This document shows positions 43,559-52,567 of a DNA stretch of 64,000 nt, one piece after another. Source of the stretch: Candidatus Peregrinibacteria bacterium GW2011_GWF2_39_17 (lineage in GTDB: Bacteria > Patescibacteriota > Gracilibacteria > UBA1369 > UBA12473); NCBI GenBank assembly GCA_000993615.1, contig LBWM01000001.1:176282-240281 (forward strand), written 5' to 3'. Each line of letters starts with the position of its first letter. Position 1 is the first letter of the stretch. Position numbers and translations under genes: made by a program. Under the pieces are notes generated by a model, which worked only from the letters and a program-made list of their open reading frames with translations, searched no databases and was not told where the DNA came from.

Positions 43559-43678
43559 CTATCTCTTCTTTGCCTTAGCTTTTGGCTTTGCCTTTGCCTT
43601 AGCTTTAACTTTCCCTTTTCCTTTATTAGGCGCAACTTTTGCCTTAGCCTTAACCTTAGCTTTTGCCTTTGGTGCCAT
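43559..43678 (-). CDS. Lys/Ala-rich 39-residue basic peptide (histone H1 tail-like)
   Basis: A short frame starting MAPKAKAKVKAKAKV and ending PKAKAKKR, with 17 Lys and one Arg in 39 residues, alternating with Ala, Val and Pro. Composition and (KA)n/PK repeats resemble the C-terminal tail of histone H1, chlamydial HC1/HC2 or AlgP-like proteins, which bind and compact DNA or RNA. Two different Lys codons and four Ala codons are used, so this is selection on protein sequence, not a simple DNA repeat. A strong shared terminator lies 14 bases after the stop. Expression is unproven. Confidence 0.7.
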   Translation of the reverse strand: MAPKAKAKVKAKAKVAPNKGKGKVKAKAKAKPKAKAKKR

Positions 43679-43863
43679 GGAGAGGAGGTGTTAAGTAATA
43701 GAAAAAGTAAACAGAAAAATTACATTTACTTTGATTTGATTTTCTTCATATTTCCAACCTGTTACAAGAGGCTTATTTTAAATTCTATATCAGCTTTTAA
43801 AAAATATTTTATTGATAAGATAAGGAACATTTCAGGCTATGCGATGCCTGGCCATGCTTAAGA
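43679..43863. other. AT-rich intergenic region
   Basis: No gene or RNA is recognised here. It begins with a purine-rich GGAGAGGAGGTG on the plus strand (the complement precedes the Lys/Ala-rich gene). It presumably holds the promoter for the Lys/Ala-rich gene. Confidence 0.3.
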
Positions 43864-43944
43864 TCAGCGAGCAAGTTTCGTTCTTATTTTATCTAATTCT
43901 TCTAAAGCTTCTAAAGCAGATTCTATTGATGGTTGTTCATCCAT
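43864..43944 (-). CDS. Possible 26-residue acidic helical peptide
   Basis: A small frame MDEQPSIESALEALEELDKI and onward to TKLAR, with a regular amphipathic, Leu/Glu-rich pattern that looks like one helix. It is followed by the Lys/Ala-rich gene in the same direction. Chance cannot be excluded for a frame this short; the coding-like amphipathic pattern is the only support. Confidence 0.3.
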   Translation of the reverse strand: MDEQPSIESALEALEELDKIRTKLAR

Positions 43945-44018
43945 TGTAATTGAGATTATGGGACTTAACGTCCGCTTTTTATTTTAGTCAATTTTTTTTG
44001 TTTTTTTCGCTATGACGG

Positions 44019-44861
44019 CTAACTTCGTTTTTCGAGAAACCCTTTTTCTAAACAATCACGAATTGCTTCTTTAATTGGACGCATTTGAATCCCTTCATTT
44101 GCTAATTTTTCAGTGTTTAAAACGCAATTAGAGCGTTTAGCAATGGCATATTTTTGATACATTTCCTCTAAAGACATCACTTCAAATTTAAAATTGGGGT
44201 CAACGATTTCCTGATACATTTTTAAAATTGTTACATGATCAATAGCTCCAGGATTAGTCATATTATAAATACCGGTTTTTTTACGCTTAATAAGTTCATA
44301 GGAAGCAAAAAGTAAATCTTCCACCACAGTCATTGAATTTTGAATATTAATAATTTTTTCGTACTTTGTAATTTTGGAAATAAAATTGCGTGGCCCAGGC
44401 TGCTTATCGATTGGCATACGTAATCGTAGCTGTAACAAGGGAAAAGGTTTAAGCATTTGCTCGCTCCAGGCCTTTGTGGAGCTGTAAAAACTATCAAAAA
44501 AATTAGGAGCATCCGTTTCCCTAAATCCCTGCCCATGATTGTCACCGCTGTAGACGCAGCCACTTCCCAAATGAACCAATCGAACACTCATTTCGTGACA
44601 AGTATGCCATAAAATAAGCGGTCCCGTAACATTGGAATAAAGAGTTTCTTCCTTGTGATCTTCGCACCAATCCACATTGGGGCGACCGGTTTTCCCGGCA
44701 CAATTAAGAACGATATCAGGACGGTAAGTAAGTAAATCGTGTCGAATTTGTTCTAAATTACCAATATCCGCTGTTCCAAATTCGACCTCTTCTTTCTGTG
44801 ATCGTAAATAATTTAGAAAATGGTGACCAAGGAAACCTTTGCCGTAGATTAAAAATTTCAT
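44019..44861 (-). CDS. Nucleotide-rhamnose synthase/epimerase-reductase-like (NRS/ER, RHM C-domain type)
   Basis: A 280-residue SDR protein. FLIYGKGFLGHHFL is the nucleotide-binding turn; GRPNVDWCEDHKEETLYSNVTG, the YxxxK site in SFYSSTKAWSEQ, RNFISKITKYEKIINIQNSM and GIYNMTNPGAIDH closely match plant NRS/ER and the C-terminal domain of RHM, also found in giant viruses. Those enzymes 3,5-epimerise and 4-reduce the 4-keto-6-deoxyglucose nucleotide to UDP-L-rhamnose. Bacterial RmlD lacks the GRPNVDWCE block in this form. It probably makes a 6-deoxysugar for the surface glycan. It is divergent from the gene at 44950. Confidence 0.8.
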   Translation of the reverse strand: MKFLIYGKGFLGHHFLNYLRSQKEEVEFGTADIGNLEQIRHDLLTYRPDIVLNCAGKTGRPNVDWCEDHKEETLYSNVTGPLILWHTCHEMSVRLVHLGSGCVYSGDNHGQGFRETDAPNFFDSFYSSTKAWSEQMLKPFPLLQLRLRMPIDKQPGPRNFISKITKYEKIINIQNSMTVVEDLLFASYELIKRKKTGIYNMTNPGAIDHVTILKMYQEIVDPNFKFEVMSLEEMYQKYAIAKRSNCVLNTEKLANEGIQMRPIKEAIRDCLEKGFLEKRS

Positions 44862-44949
44862 AGTAAATTTTTTAATTGACCATTGACTTATATAAAAATT
44901 TTATTTAAGATTTTTCTCTTCTAGTTATTTAACTTTTACACTAAAAAAC

Positions 44950-45330
44950 ATGGAATTTCCAGGCGACAAAACAGGGCCAGGCCCTGAGGGGTTATCAGCT
45001 AATAAAAGTCCAGAATTAATTTCCCCCGAATTAGTCGAGGTTCTTACCTTTATAGATCTAAAAGGCTGGGGTGTTACCTTTAAGGAGCCTTGTTTAAGTC
45101 GCTTTGTGAGACATGGAATCGCCAGAGAGGATGTTGCAATTTTGTTTACGGGCCCGCCTACTTGCATTACCGGATATACCGTAAAATGTCGTCCGGCTAT
45201 TAAAGAGCAAGTGCAAATTGCTTTAAGGGAAATTTTAAGTGAACTTAAATACCCTTCTTTCGATAAGTCATCATCAGCTAAAGGATTGTTTGGTGACTGG
45301 TTTCAGAGGGGATCGCGAGAAGATAATTAA
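44950..45330 (+). CDS. Hypothetical protein
   Basis: A 126-residue cytoplasmic protein that I do not recognise. It has a Pro/Gly-rich start (MEFPGDKTGPGPEG), a globular middle (VLTFIDLKGWGVTFKEPCLSRFVRHGIAREDVAILF in part) with two Cys, and a basic C-terminal helix. It precedes the 1249-residue gene by about 100 bases with an AT-rich spacer that contains TATAAT. Confidence 0.5.
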   Translation: MEFPGDKTGPGPEGLSANKSPELISPELVEVLTFIDLKGWGVTFKEPCLSRFVRHGIAREDVAILFTGPPTCITGYTVKCRPAIKEQVQIALREILSELKYPSFDKSSSAKGLFGDWFQRGSREDN

Positions 45331-45433
45331 TTTTTTGGCTGATTTTCGTTTCGGAAAAATAAAAAACTCTGGTTTTTTGAGATAAATTTTGATATAATTT
45401 AAAGATTAAATAAAAAATAAAAACAAAATTTAG

Positions 45434-48400
45434 ATGGCATCAGAGTCTAACCATGAGGCCGGTTCACCTAAAAATGCAGAAATACCCCAAGGAGAGGGAG
45501 AACATGTTTCCGCAAAGCCAAACGCACCTTCGGTGCAAGTGGAGACCATCGCAAATAAAATGCGTGCGCGGCAGAAATTTGAGGAGCAAAGGCAGCAGAG
45601 AATTCAAAATGCAATTGATTTAGTACGACCCAAAGCTAATAACGAAGGAAAAGAATCACTGATTTTTAAATATCCGAAAACTGCTGAAAAAGAATTAAGA
45701 AAAATCATCAAAAATAGTGCTCCAAATTTTTCTCCTGAACAGATAGATGTAGAGGTGGAATTGGCGATTAATGGCGCGATGCTAGAACTCCGAACCATTG
45801 ATTCATTAAATGCTTTAAGCGCCCTAAAAGAAGAGGCGAAAGAGACTTTAAATCAGGAAATGCAGCGAGTTAGAAAAGATCATCCGGAATTAAGCCGTCG
45901 TGATACTCGTCTTACGGCTTGGGCTAATTTGGGGATGAATGATTTCGAGCGTGCAGTGGAGGAAATAATTACGGAGGAATTGGCAAAAAATCCCTTAAAA
46001 AAAAGGGAAGGAATTTTTGGGGAAATTATTAATCCTTTAATCACTTTAGGTGTAGATGCCTTAAAAGATTCTGATCTAATTAAAAAATACCCAGTCCTCC
46101 TTAATGGATTTAAAGATACAGTGGAGCAAATTATGCAGAGTGACGGAATTAAGGAGGAGTCCGTAGCAAGGGTGTTGACCCTTCAAGGGTTATCTTTTGG
46201 CCCAATGCAGGGTTTAATAGCGCGAATGAAGTCCTTGGCAGATCGGGATAAAATTCCTCTAGCTGAAGCTGAGGAAAGGATTTTAAACACTATCATTCCC
46301 ACGCAAATTACCAAAGAACAGGTAAATGAATATATGCTGGAGCAATATAATAGCGAAAGAAGAAAATTAATCCCAACTCAAGCTCGCGAAGAACTGGCTC
46401 AAAAATTGTATCAATCTCGGGCCAGAGAGCATCTAGGTGCGGCTGTAAACGAACGGCAAGCTGCCCTAGCGTCCGATTTGAATCGTTATGATGAGGAAGC
46501 CCAAAGGATGTTATTCGAGATGAATGCTGGTGGTGCTTTGGTTCATTATGGAAGGGCGATGGCGGTATTTAGTCCAGAAGCACAAGGGGGTGGCCAATCT
46601 TCAGCAGAGGCTTATGAGCAATTAATGTCAAGATGGGGAAATGTTGAATTTACTGCTTTCCCGGGAACAGGAGATGCTCGTTTTCGCGAAACAAGTTATT
46701 GGCAATTTGGCGAAAGTAGCCCTAAAGAAGTGCAACAGACTTTATGGCAGATTTTTAATGATTATGTGCCACCAATTAATGAATATGCGAAATTTACCCC
46801 ACCTGATCCTGATAATTTAACCTCGCCTGTTTCGGATTTTCCTATTTTTAACCCTGAAAATGGACCACACATGACCAGAGCTCAATTAGTACAGCTCTAT
46901 AGTCTAAATTTATATAAAAAAATGGTAGCTGCGGAGCTTATTAAACCTTCTGGAGAACTGCATGAAGGAATAAAAGGAATGCAAATTCAAGGTAAAATGG
47001 TGCGGTTAATTGCTAAGGGAATAGGAAAAGACGATAGTTTTTTTCGGTTAGATGCTTCACCTGGGGAGATTCAAAAAGCTTGCTTTAAAGCCATTTTCGA
47101 GGGAAGTGATGATAATTTGAGAGCCCTTGAATCTTATGAAAGAGAGCTTCGTCAACTTGCTTTGCGTTATTGGCCAAGCCAGCGCGGCGGGCCACGAATT
47201 TCTCAATTGGAGGCTGATTTTCCTCTCGATATCGCCTTAGCTCAAGGAGTTAGGAGTGATGAAACTCCTATTTTGGTTGAGTCGCCGGTCGCTAGTGAGC
47301 AAAATGGACAAGTTTACCGTTTAACTTGGCTCATCCCCAAAGATTTACCTGATTATGTGGATGATCCTGCTCGGGATATTCAGGATAAGAAATTTTCTTT
47401 TGCTTGTATTGAAATCAAAAAAGAAGGAGATAATTATTTTGTGCGTTCAACCGACACAAATGGTAAATGGCCAAAAGCGGGTAAGGGATGGGAACCTTTG
47501 TCCCAATCTTCAATAGCTCATGTTTGGCAGGCCACACATTACGCAAGCCCACTCAGTCGTGCTTCAAGAGAGGAGGTTGCTAATTTCCAAGCTGAATACC
47601 AAAGAATAAAATCAATAGTTGGACAATTGCCGGCCATAGTGACAATGGAGGCCGCAAAAGAAAAACAGGACAAAGTAACAATTACAGGGACAATAGCAGC
47701 ATCTGTTGAGGTTACAGCTGATAAATCGTCTAGTTGGGTACGTAAGGCTCGTGATCGAGATCGCATTAATCGCAATTTGGATCTTTATATTGAGCAAGCA
47801 ACCGCGTTTTTTAATAGGCTAAAAGCATTGGAAGCAAGGTATTGCCACGAAGACGCAACATTAAACCCTCTAAGTTCAGATAGAGTAGATTTAGCATTAA
47901 AAGATTTAGATTTTTTGGAAAATGATAATGATACCGCTTTGACTGGTGGTCGGCTTGACCCAAAAGATGATCGTTATAAATTATGGGACAATCTCAGGCA
48001 ACAACAAATAGACAATGGTCTATTTTTAAGTGTACCGGTTAGCAAAGGAGTTAAAACAACCGTAGCCGAGGCTTTAGCTGATTTTCATGAGCGCGTTACT
48101 TTTGAAAAAGCCAAATTACTGGTTTCTGGATTAATGTCGCTAAAAGATCAAGCGCAGAGCACTAATTCATTAGGGACTTTGGGCGAAATTCAGGAGCAAG
48201 CTGAAATATATACCGAACGTTTTGCTCATCTTCCGGATAACGCGGGATTGGAGCTTAATGGGGTTAACTTTTATGGGCAAATCGGCGCTTTGAGGACCAC
48301 AATTGATGCCTTAATTCAGGAAAAATTGGGTGAAAAAACAAGGGATTTAAGTCTAAAATTACAGGAAGCAATAAGTACTTTTTCTGCTGAATATCCACCC

Positions 48401-49183
48401 AAAAAAGAGTTGGAATTCACCACGAATTATGAAACTGCTTATCTTGATTTAAAGAAGATCAAAGAAGGGGCCGCAACTCTTAAGCAAGCATTTTCTAGTT
48501 TAAAAAATGAATTTGGGGAAGTTATTGCGAGTATTCGAGCTCATCCCGTTTTTAAGCAGCGACCAATTTTAGAATCATTGGGGCTTAATTCCCTTGCTTG
48601 CTCGGTTAAGACTCCAAAACAGGGAGGGGAATTATTTTTGGTTGATGATCTCCAATTTAGTAGTTTGGTTAGGCGCGGCACCGCAATTGAAGTAAGAGAC
48701 ATTATGGCGACCGCTTTAGTCCCTTCTTCTATTGAAACTTATGGTGATTTGGTCCGGTTTTTAGATAGTGAGGCCGGAATTGAGCAGCAAGTTAAATTAG
48801 CTGAATTGAGAGTTGTTTTAGCTGTTTACAATGACATCATCGCAGGCCCTCTTCAAGAAGATGGCATTAGTAGCATTTTGGCTGATTCAAGGTCAGCTAG
48901 TAAGGTTAAGCGCCAACAACTTTACCAAAAATTAATCGAAGTTAAGGAAATGGCCGAGGCTTTAAACCAGGAGCCAGAAAGCACTTATGCCTATATTTCA
49001 TCTGATACAATTGGGGATCATAAATTGCCCTGGGCTGATACCATAAACCTTGTTCCCAGTTCCAAGCAGGATTTCCCTTTATGGACGAGAGAAAATGGTT
49101 CAGCTATGAGCGAAATTCTCAAAAACGCCCAGGTCGCTATTGAAGGACCTCTTAATGCTTATCGTAATTTAGTCAGCTATTAA
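45434..49183 (+). CDS. Very large cytoplasmic protein of unknown function (1249 residues)
   Basis: There is no signal peptide or membrane helix. A disordered start (MASESNHEAGSPKNAEIPQGEG) leads into a largely helical, charged protein; residues about 35-90 and 880-1010 look coiled-coil (NKMRARQKFEEQRQQRIQN). The centre (about 380-480) is less charged. I recognise no catalytic motif. Such long soluble proteins occur in CPR genomes as lineage-specific families. A TATAAT-like -10 lies upstream and the 326-residue unknown gene follows after 13 bases, so they form a pair, perhaps a complex. Confidence 0.6.
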   Translation: MASESNHEAGSPKNAEIPQGEGEHVSAKPNAPSVQVETIANKMRARQKFEEQRQQRIQNAIDLVRPKANNEGKESLIFKYPKTAEKELRKIIKNSAPNFSPEQIDVEVELAINGAMLELRTIDSLNALSALKEEAKETLNQEMQRVRKDHPELSRRDTRLTAWANLGMNDFERAVEEIITEELAKNPLKKREGIFGEIINPLITLGVDALKDSDLIKKYPVLLNGFKDTVEQIMQSDGIKEESVARVLTLQGLSFGPMQGLIARMKSLADRDKIPLAEAEERILNTIIPTQITKEQVNEYMLEQYNSERRKLIPTQAREELAQKLYQSRAREHLGAAVNERQAALASDLNRYDEEAQRMLFEMNAGGALVHYGRAMAVFSPEAQGGGQSSAEAYEQLMSRWGNVEFTAFPGTGDARFRETSYWQFGESSPKEVQQTLWQIFNDYVPPINEYAKFTPPDPDNLTSPVSDFPIFNPENGPHMTRAQLVQLYSLNLYKKMVAAELIKPSGELHEGIKGMQIQGKMVRLIAKGIGKDDSFFRLDASPGEIQKACFKAIFEGSDDNLRALESYERELRQLALRYWPSQRGGPRISQLEADFPLDIALAQGVRSDETPILVESPVASEQNGQVYRLTWLIPKDLPDYVDDPARDIQDKKFSFACIEIKKEGDNYFVRSTDTNGKWPKAGKGWEPLSQSSIAHVWQATHYASPLSRASREEVANFQAEYQRIKSIVGQLPAIVTMEAAKEKQDKVTITGTIAASVEVTADKSSSWVRKARDRDRINRNLDLYIEQATAFFNRLKALEARYCHEDATLNPLSSDRVDLALKDLDFLENDNDTALTGGRLDPKDDRYKLWDNLRQQQIDNGLFLSVPVSKGVKTTVAEALADFHERVTFEKAKLLVSGLMSLKDQAQSTNSLGTLGEIQEQAEIYTERFAHLPDNAGLELNGVNFYGQIGALRTTIDALIQEKLGEKTRDLSLKLQEAISTFSAEYPPKKELEFTTNYETAYLDLKKIKEGAATLKQAFSSLKNEFGEVIASIRAHPVFKQRPILESLGLNSLACSVKTPKQGGELFLVDDLQFSSLVRRGTAIEVRDIMATALVPSSIETYGDLVRFLDSEAGIEQQVKLAELRVVLAVYNDIIAGPLQEDGISSILADSRSASKVKRQQLYQKLIEVKEMAEALNQEPESTYAYISSDTIGDHKLPWADTINLVPSSKQDFPLWTRENGSAMSEILKNAQVAIEGPLNAYRNLVSY

Positions 49184-49196
49184 TCTAAACTCTATC

Positions 49197-50177
49197 ATGC
49201 AAAATACCCCCCCCTACAACCCAAAAGATCTTCGTCAGGAGCATCTGTTTTTTAATCCTGATCACGAAACTCAAGATGATCCTACTTTTGAACAGGAAGT
49301 TACAGATTTTCAGGCTTCGGATACTTTAGATAAAATCATTTTCCCAAAAGGTCAAAATGAAGTCACGGCTAAAGTTAAAAAGGGTGATCACTATCCGATT
49401 TATACTATTTTGGATCGTTTAACCAGCAGTATTACTTTTAAAACCGGAGCTGAGCACGATCAATTTATCCGTTTACTGGGAAGTCGACTTTCTATGGCTG
49501 GCTTGAGTACATATACGGCTTTTGCAGGAGATACTTTCACCTTACGCAAAGAGGATGATGATGGAATATCACAATGGGTTTTAGATATGGAATTGTTGCC
49601 TTATGAGGGCGCTTCACAGTCAATGGCTCTAAAAATTCATCTTAATTATACCGTAGATGCCCAACAAGCTGAGATTGAAAAGCAAACGGAAAATAATTAT
49701 CGTGAAATGCGTAAACGTTTAAATCAAAGAATCACCCCGATTTATGGATTTAGAGGTAACGAAGAAATAAAACAAGTTTTAAGTAGTGATAGTATTGCGG
49801 GGATACGGCAGGCGCTTTATTCGAAAAATCCTGAATTTAAGGATGGTTTTAGAGAAAGAAGGGCTTACTGGGAAGACTTTGTGCTACCTAATTTGGAAGA
49901 ATTAGAAAAGCGATTGAGTGATGAGGTTAAAGAAACAAGAAAGGAAATGGATGAATTAGAGAAAGAAGGCTTGGCGGAAAGTTTAAATTATATCGAGGAA
50001 TCAAATCGGGTAAAGAGGTTATTCAATATTTTGGCTAATTTTAATCGTGTAACCAATGCCCCTTATACCGGGACAGAGGATCAAAATAAGTTATTTATTG
50101 AATTTTATCGTTACGGCTTATTGGATAATGCTTTTGCTGATGAGGACGGTACGCCGGCTGAGGCTTTTAAATTTTGA
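49197..50177 (+). CDS. Hypothetical cytoplasmic protein paired with the 1249-residue protein
   Basis: 326 residues, with no recognised family. An N-terminal mixed region (about 40-160; YPIYTILDRLTSSITFKTGAE, LRKEDDDGISQWVLDMELL) is followed by a long helical part with coiled-coil character (about 220-275; LEELEKRLSDEVKETRKEM). The end is acidic. It begins 13 bases after the stop of the larger gene and is probably cotranscribed. It ends in TGA. Confidence 0.55.
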   Translation: MQNTPPYNPKDLRQEHLFFNPDHETQDDPTFEQEVTDFQASDTLDKIIFPKGQNEVTAKVKKGDHYPIYTILDRLTSSITFKTGAEHDQFIRLLGSRLSMAGLSTYTAFAGDTFTLRKEDDDGISQWVLDMELLPYEGASQSMALKIHLNYTVDAQQAEIEKQTENNYREMRKRLNQRITPIYGFRGNEEIKQVLSSDSIAGIRQALYSKNPEFKDGFRERRAYWEDFVLPNLEELEKRLSDEVKETRKEMDELEKEGLAESLNYIEESNRVKRLFNILANFNRVTNAPYTGTEDQNKLFIEFYRYGLLDNAFADEDGTPAEAFKF

Positions 50178-50261
50178 GGGACGGCGCGGTTTTAGGAGTG
50201 ATGTTTTTTGAAACCTTTTTAAGACCAAAAAAGTCTAAATATTTAGGTTCACACTTGCGAA

Positions 50262-50289
50262 TTGACAAAATTTTAAAAACATGTATTAT
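50262..50289 (+). promoter_or_regulatory. Promoter of the small secreted protein gene
   Basis: TTGACA (50262-50267), a 16-base spacer and TATTAT (50284-50289) about 30 bases before the ATG; no Shine-Dalgarno follows. Confidence 0.65.
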
Positions 50290-50318
50290 TCTTATCCAAT
50301 ATCTACAATTTAAAATCA

Positions 50319-50669
50319 ATGAATATGAAATCAGTTTCTAAATTAGGCATATTAGCCGCAGCTGTTTTAGGTGCCAATGTTGCTTTAGCTGGTCAGCCAG
50401 AACAAATGGAACAAGCCCCTTCTTCTGAAGTTGATCATTCTCAGTATACTTTCAAGCAACGATTGCGCCTATTTTTAGGAATGAATCCAGGTCTTAATTC
50501 GGAGACTAGAGAAGATCTAGCCGGGAGAGCTGCGAGGGCTGCACTTTCTGATGAACAAAAAAAAGAGTTGGATGAAATAGTTAAAAAGCATAAACAAAAC
50601 ATTGAGCCAGCAGTCTCAGCAACAGCTACTACGCAATCATCAGCTCAAGTTGATTCTTCCAGGGATTAA
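50319..50669 (+). CDS. Small secreted protein, unknown
   Basis: A 116-residue protein with a clear Sec signal peptide (MNMKSVSKLGILAAAVLGANVALAG, cleavage after about residue 24). The mature part is short, helical and charged (FKQRLRLFLGMNPG, SDEQKKELDEIVKKHKQN) with a Ser/Thr/Ala-rich tail. No family is recognised. Met3 could also be the start. A consensus-like promoter and a strong terminator flank it, so it is a single-gene unit. Confidence 0.65.
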   Translation: MNMKSVSKLGILAAAVLGANVALAGQPEQMEQAPSSEVDHSQYTFKQRLRLFLGMNPGLNSETREDLAGRAARAALSDEQKKELDEIVKKHKQNIEPAVSATATTQSSAQVDSSRD

Positions 50670-50711
50670 ATTTTACCTTTCTGAGATTTTTTTAACTAAT
50701 TCAACCCAAAT

Positions 50712-50736
50712 CCGCCTGCGTAAGCCGGCGGTTTTT
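50712..50736 (+). terminator. Rho-independent terminator with GTAA tetraloop
   Basis: CCGCC and GGCGG arms with an inner GC/GC pair close a GTAA loop (50712-50731), followed by TTTTT. It lies downstream of the small secreted protein gene. Confidence 0.85.
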
Positions 50737-50738
50737 CG

Positions 50739-51017
50739 TTATCCCTCAATCACCACGTCCCCCATCACTTCGCACTGGCAGGCTAGACGGTGATCTCCGT
50801 TTGCTTGTCCCATGGCTTTTAAGGTTTGGTCTTCTGCCTCTTGAATAGGCTCAAGGTTTTCTTTGCCAGAAACAATCTGCACTAAACATGTCCCGCAAAT
50901 CCCGTTTTCGCACCCAAAAGGGATGGGCCAGCCGTTTTCCTGAATAACTTCTCGCAGATTTTTACCTTTCGGAACTTCTACGGTTTGCCCGGTGGTTTTG
51001 AAAGTGACTTTTGGCAT
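50739..51017 (-). CDS. [2Fe-2S] ferredoxin, plant/bacterial type
   Basis: The start at 51017 gives MPKVTFKTTGQTVEVPKG and 92 residues. The cluster ligands are in FGCENGICGTCLVQI (Cx4Cx2C) and the fourth Cys in RLACQCEV. It carries one electron; the partner is not evident, though the 2-oxoacid oxidoreductase nearby normally uses 4Fe-4S ferredoxin. Its start is only 35 bases from the divergent MGMT-like gene, so the two share a promoter region. Confidence 0.9.
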   Translation of the reverse strand: MPKVTFKTTGQTVEVPKGKNLREVIQENGWPIPFGCENGICGTCLVQIVSGKENLEPIQEAEDQTLKAMGQANGDHRLACQCEVMGDVVIEG

Positions 51018-51052
51018 GATAAAATTCATTTATAGAAATTAAAAACACGTGT

Positions 51053-51307
51053 ATGGTACCATATTTTACCCCAAAAGTCCTGAGAATTGTTGCCCAAATT
51101 TCTTCGGGTCAAACTCTTACTTATCAGGAGGTCGCCAAGTTAGCCGGAAAACCAAAAGCCTATCGTGCCGTGGGTAATATTTTGAGTAAAAATTACGACC
51201 CCTTAATCCCGTGTCATCGAGTAATTCGATCAGACGGGAAAATCGGTGGATATAATCGAGGAACATCCAAAAAAGAACAATTACTCAGGGAGGAGCAACG
51301 CCGGTAG
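51053..51307 (+). CDS. Minimal O6-alkylguanine-DNA alkyltransferase domain
   Basis: Only 84 residues, corresponding to the C-terminal DNA-binding half of Ogt/MGMT: TPKVLRIVAQISSGQTLTYQEVAKLAG, AYRAVGNILSKN, and the active-site LIPCHRVIRSDGKIGGY with its Cys. The N-terminal ribonuclease-like domain is absent, as in some CPR and archaeal proteins. It keeps Cys (not Trp), so it is a true alkyltransferase candidate and not an alkyltransferase-like protein. It ends in TAG. Confidence 0.88.
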   Translation: MVPYFTPKVLRIVAQISSGQTLTYQEVAKLAGKPKAYRAVGNILSKNYDPLIPCHRVIRSDGKIGGYNRGTSKKEQLLREEQRR

Positions 51308-51351
51308 TGGCAAAAATTTTTCACATGTCAGAGAGACTTTTTGTAGAAGCT

Positions 51352-51921
51352 CTAGGGGCTAAATTGAACCCAAAAGCGTTTAAACGAATATGTTATTCTT
51401 GTTAGAATCACCTGCACAGCAGATGACTGTTCTCTTTCATCAGAAGGTTCAGGGGTGGCACTGGGGTTTGTATTATTTACTCCTAACCTTAATTTAATTT
51501 TAGCGATTTTGCTTAATATGGCATCTGTAATTTCCTGGCCTAGTTGTAAAAATATGGAGCTATTGGTTTCTGCGGTAATTTGTACGTTGATATCACTTGT
51601 TAAAGTGTCCAAGATACTTATTACAATACTACTTTGATTTTGATCATATGTGATAGAAATATGGGTTAATTTTCTTCCTGTGCTTAAAATAAGAGGGTTA
51701 AGCAATGCCTGAATAGTCAAAGTAGTTTGTCCCTTCACATTTTCAATCTTAAATTCTCCCAATTCATCTGGAAATTCCCTGACTCGCGGATAACTGCTAG
51801 ATGTCCCAGTTTCGGTTAAAAGTTGATTAATTTCAAGTAAGAGATTTCGAAAAAACAAAATTATTTGTTCTGGATTAGAAGGAGGATCACCTTGGGCTAA
51901 AACTGGAGTAGCAGGGGCCAT
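51352..51921 (-). CDS. Hypothetical protein
   Basis: 189 residues. The N-terminus is short and not a clear signal peptide (MAPATPVLAQGDPPSNPEQ could be the end of one). The body has alternating hydrophobic strands (ITYDQNQSSIVISIL, INVQITAETNSSIFLQL) and a helical end. No family is recognised. It stands alone between two plus-strand genes. Confidence 0.45.
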   Translation of the reverse strand: MAPATPVLAQGDPPSNPEQIILFFRNLLLEINQLLTETGTSSSYPRVREFPDELGEFKIENVKGQTTLTIQALLNPLILSTGRKLTHISITYDQNQSSIVISILDTLTSDINVQITAETNSSIFLQLGQEITDAILSKIAKIKLRLGVNNTNPSATPEPSDEREQSSAVQVILTRITYSFKRFWVQFSP

Positions 51922-52042
51922 AAATTTAAGGTAAGAAGTTTTAATTATAAAATATTAGACTAAATAAGTAAATACAAACATTTTTTCATTTAATTGATGA
52001 GCAAAATGAGTTAGAATCAGATATAGTTATCATTCTTATTTT

Positions 52043-52549
52043 ATGCTTAAATTTCTTTTTGTCATCGCGCCAGATGGCTATCAGGACATCGAATATAATG
52101 ACCCTAAAACTGTCCTAGAAGTTTCGGGACATCAGGTTGTTTCAGCTAGCACTACCAAGGTCGCATACGGGAGTTTGGGTGGGAAAATTAGTGTCAACCT
52201 GCTTCTTAAGAATGCCAAGGTTGAGGATTACGATGGAATTGCTTTTATCGGAGGGCCCGGCAGCTATATTTATTTTAATGACCCTGTGGCGCAAAAATTA
52301 GCTCAATCTTTTTACGCAGCCAATAAACTCACCTGCGCGATTTGTGCTGCGCCTTCCATTTTAGCCAATGCCGGACTTTTAGATGGGAAAATCGCCACTT
52401 GCTATCCTGGCCAGGCGGAAAACCTCAAAGCTCATGGCGCCCACTATACCGGTAATCCGGTTGAACAAGACGGCATCCTTGTTACCGCCAGCGGGCCTCC
52501 TGCTGCCAAAGCTTTCGGAGAAGCGATTTGCACTGCTTTAAATCCCTAA
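52043..52549 (+). CDS. DJ-1/PfpI family protein
   Basis: A 168-residue class I glutamine-amidotransferase-like protein: FLFVIAPDGYQDIEYNDP, DGIAFIGGPGSYIYF, and the nucleophile elbow LTCAICAAPSILANAGLLDG with the reactive Cys. DJ-1 homologues act as deglycases, chaperones or proteases; the function here is open. It is immediately followed (18 bases) by the start of a broken flavoprotein gene. Confidence 0.88.
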   Translation: MLKFLFVIAPDGYQDIEYNDPKTVLEVSGHQVVSASTTKVAYGSLGGKISVNLLLKNAKVEDYDGIAFIGGPGSYIYFNDPVAQKLAQSFYAANKLTCAICAAPSILANAGLLDGKIATCYPGQAENLKAHGAHYTGNPVEQDGILVTASGPPAAKAFGEAICTALNP

Positions 52550-52567
52550 TTTCCCGAATTACCTCCT

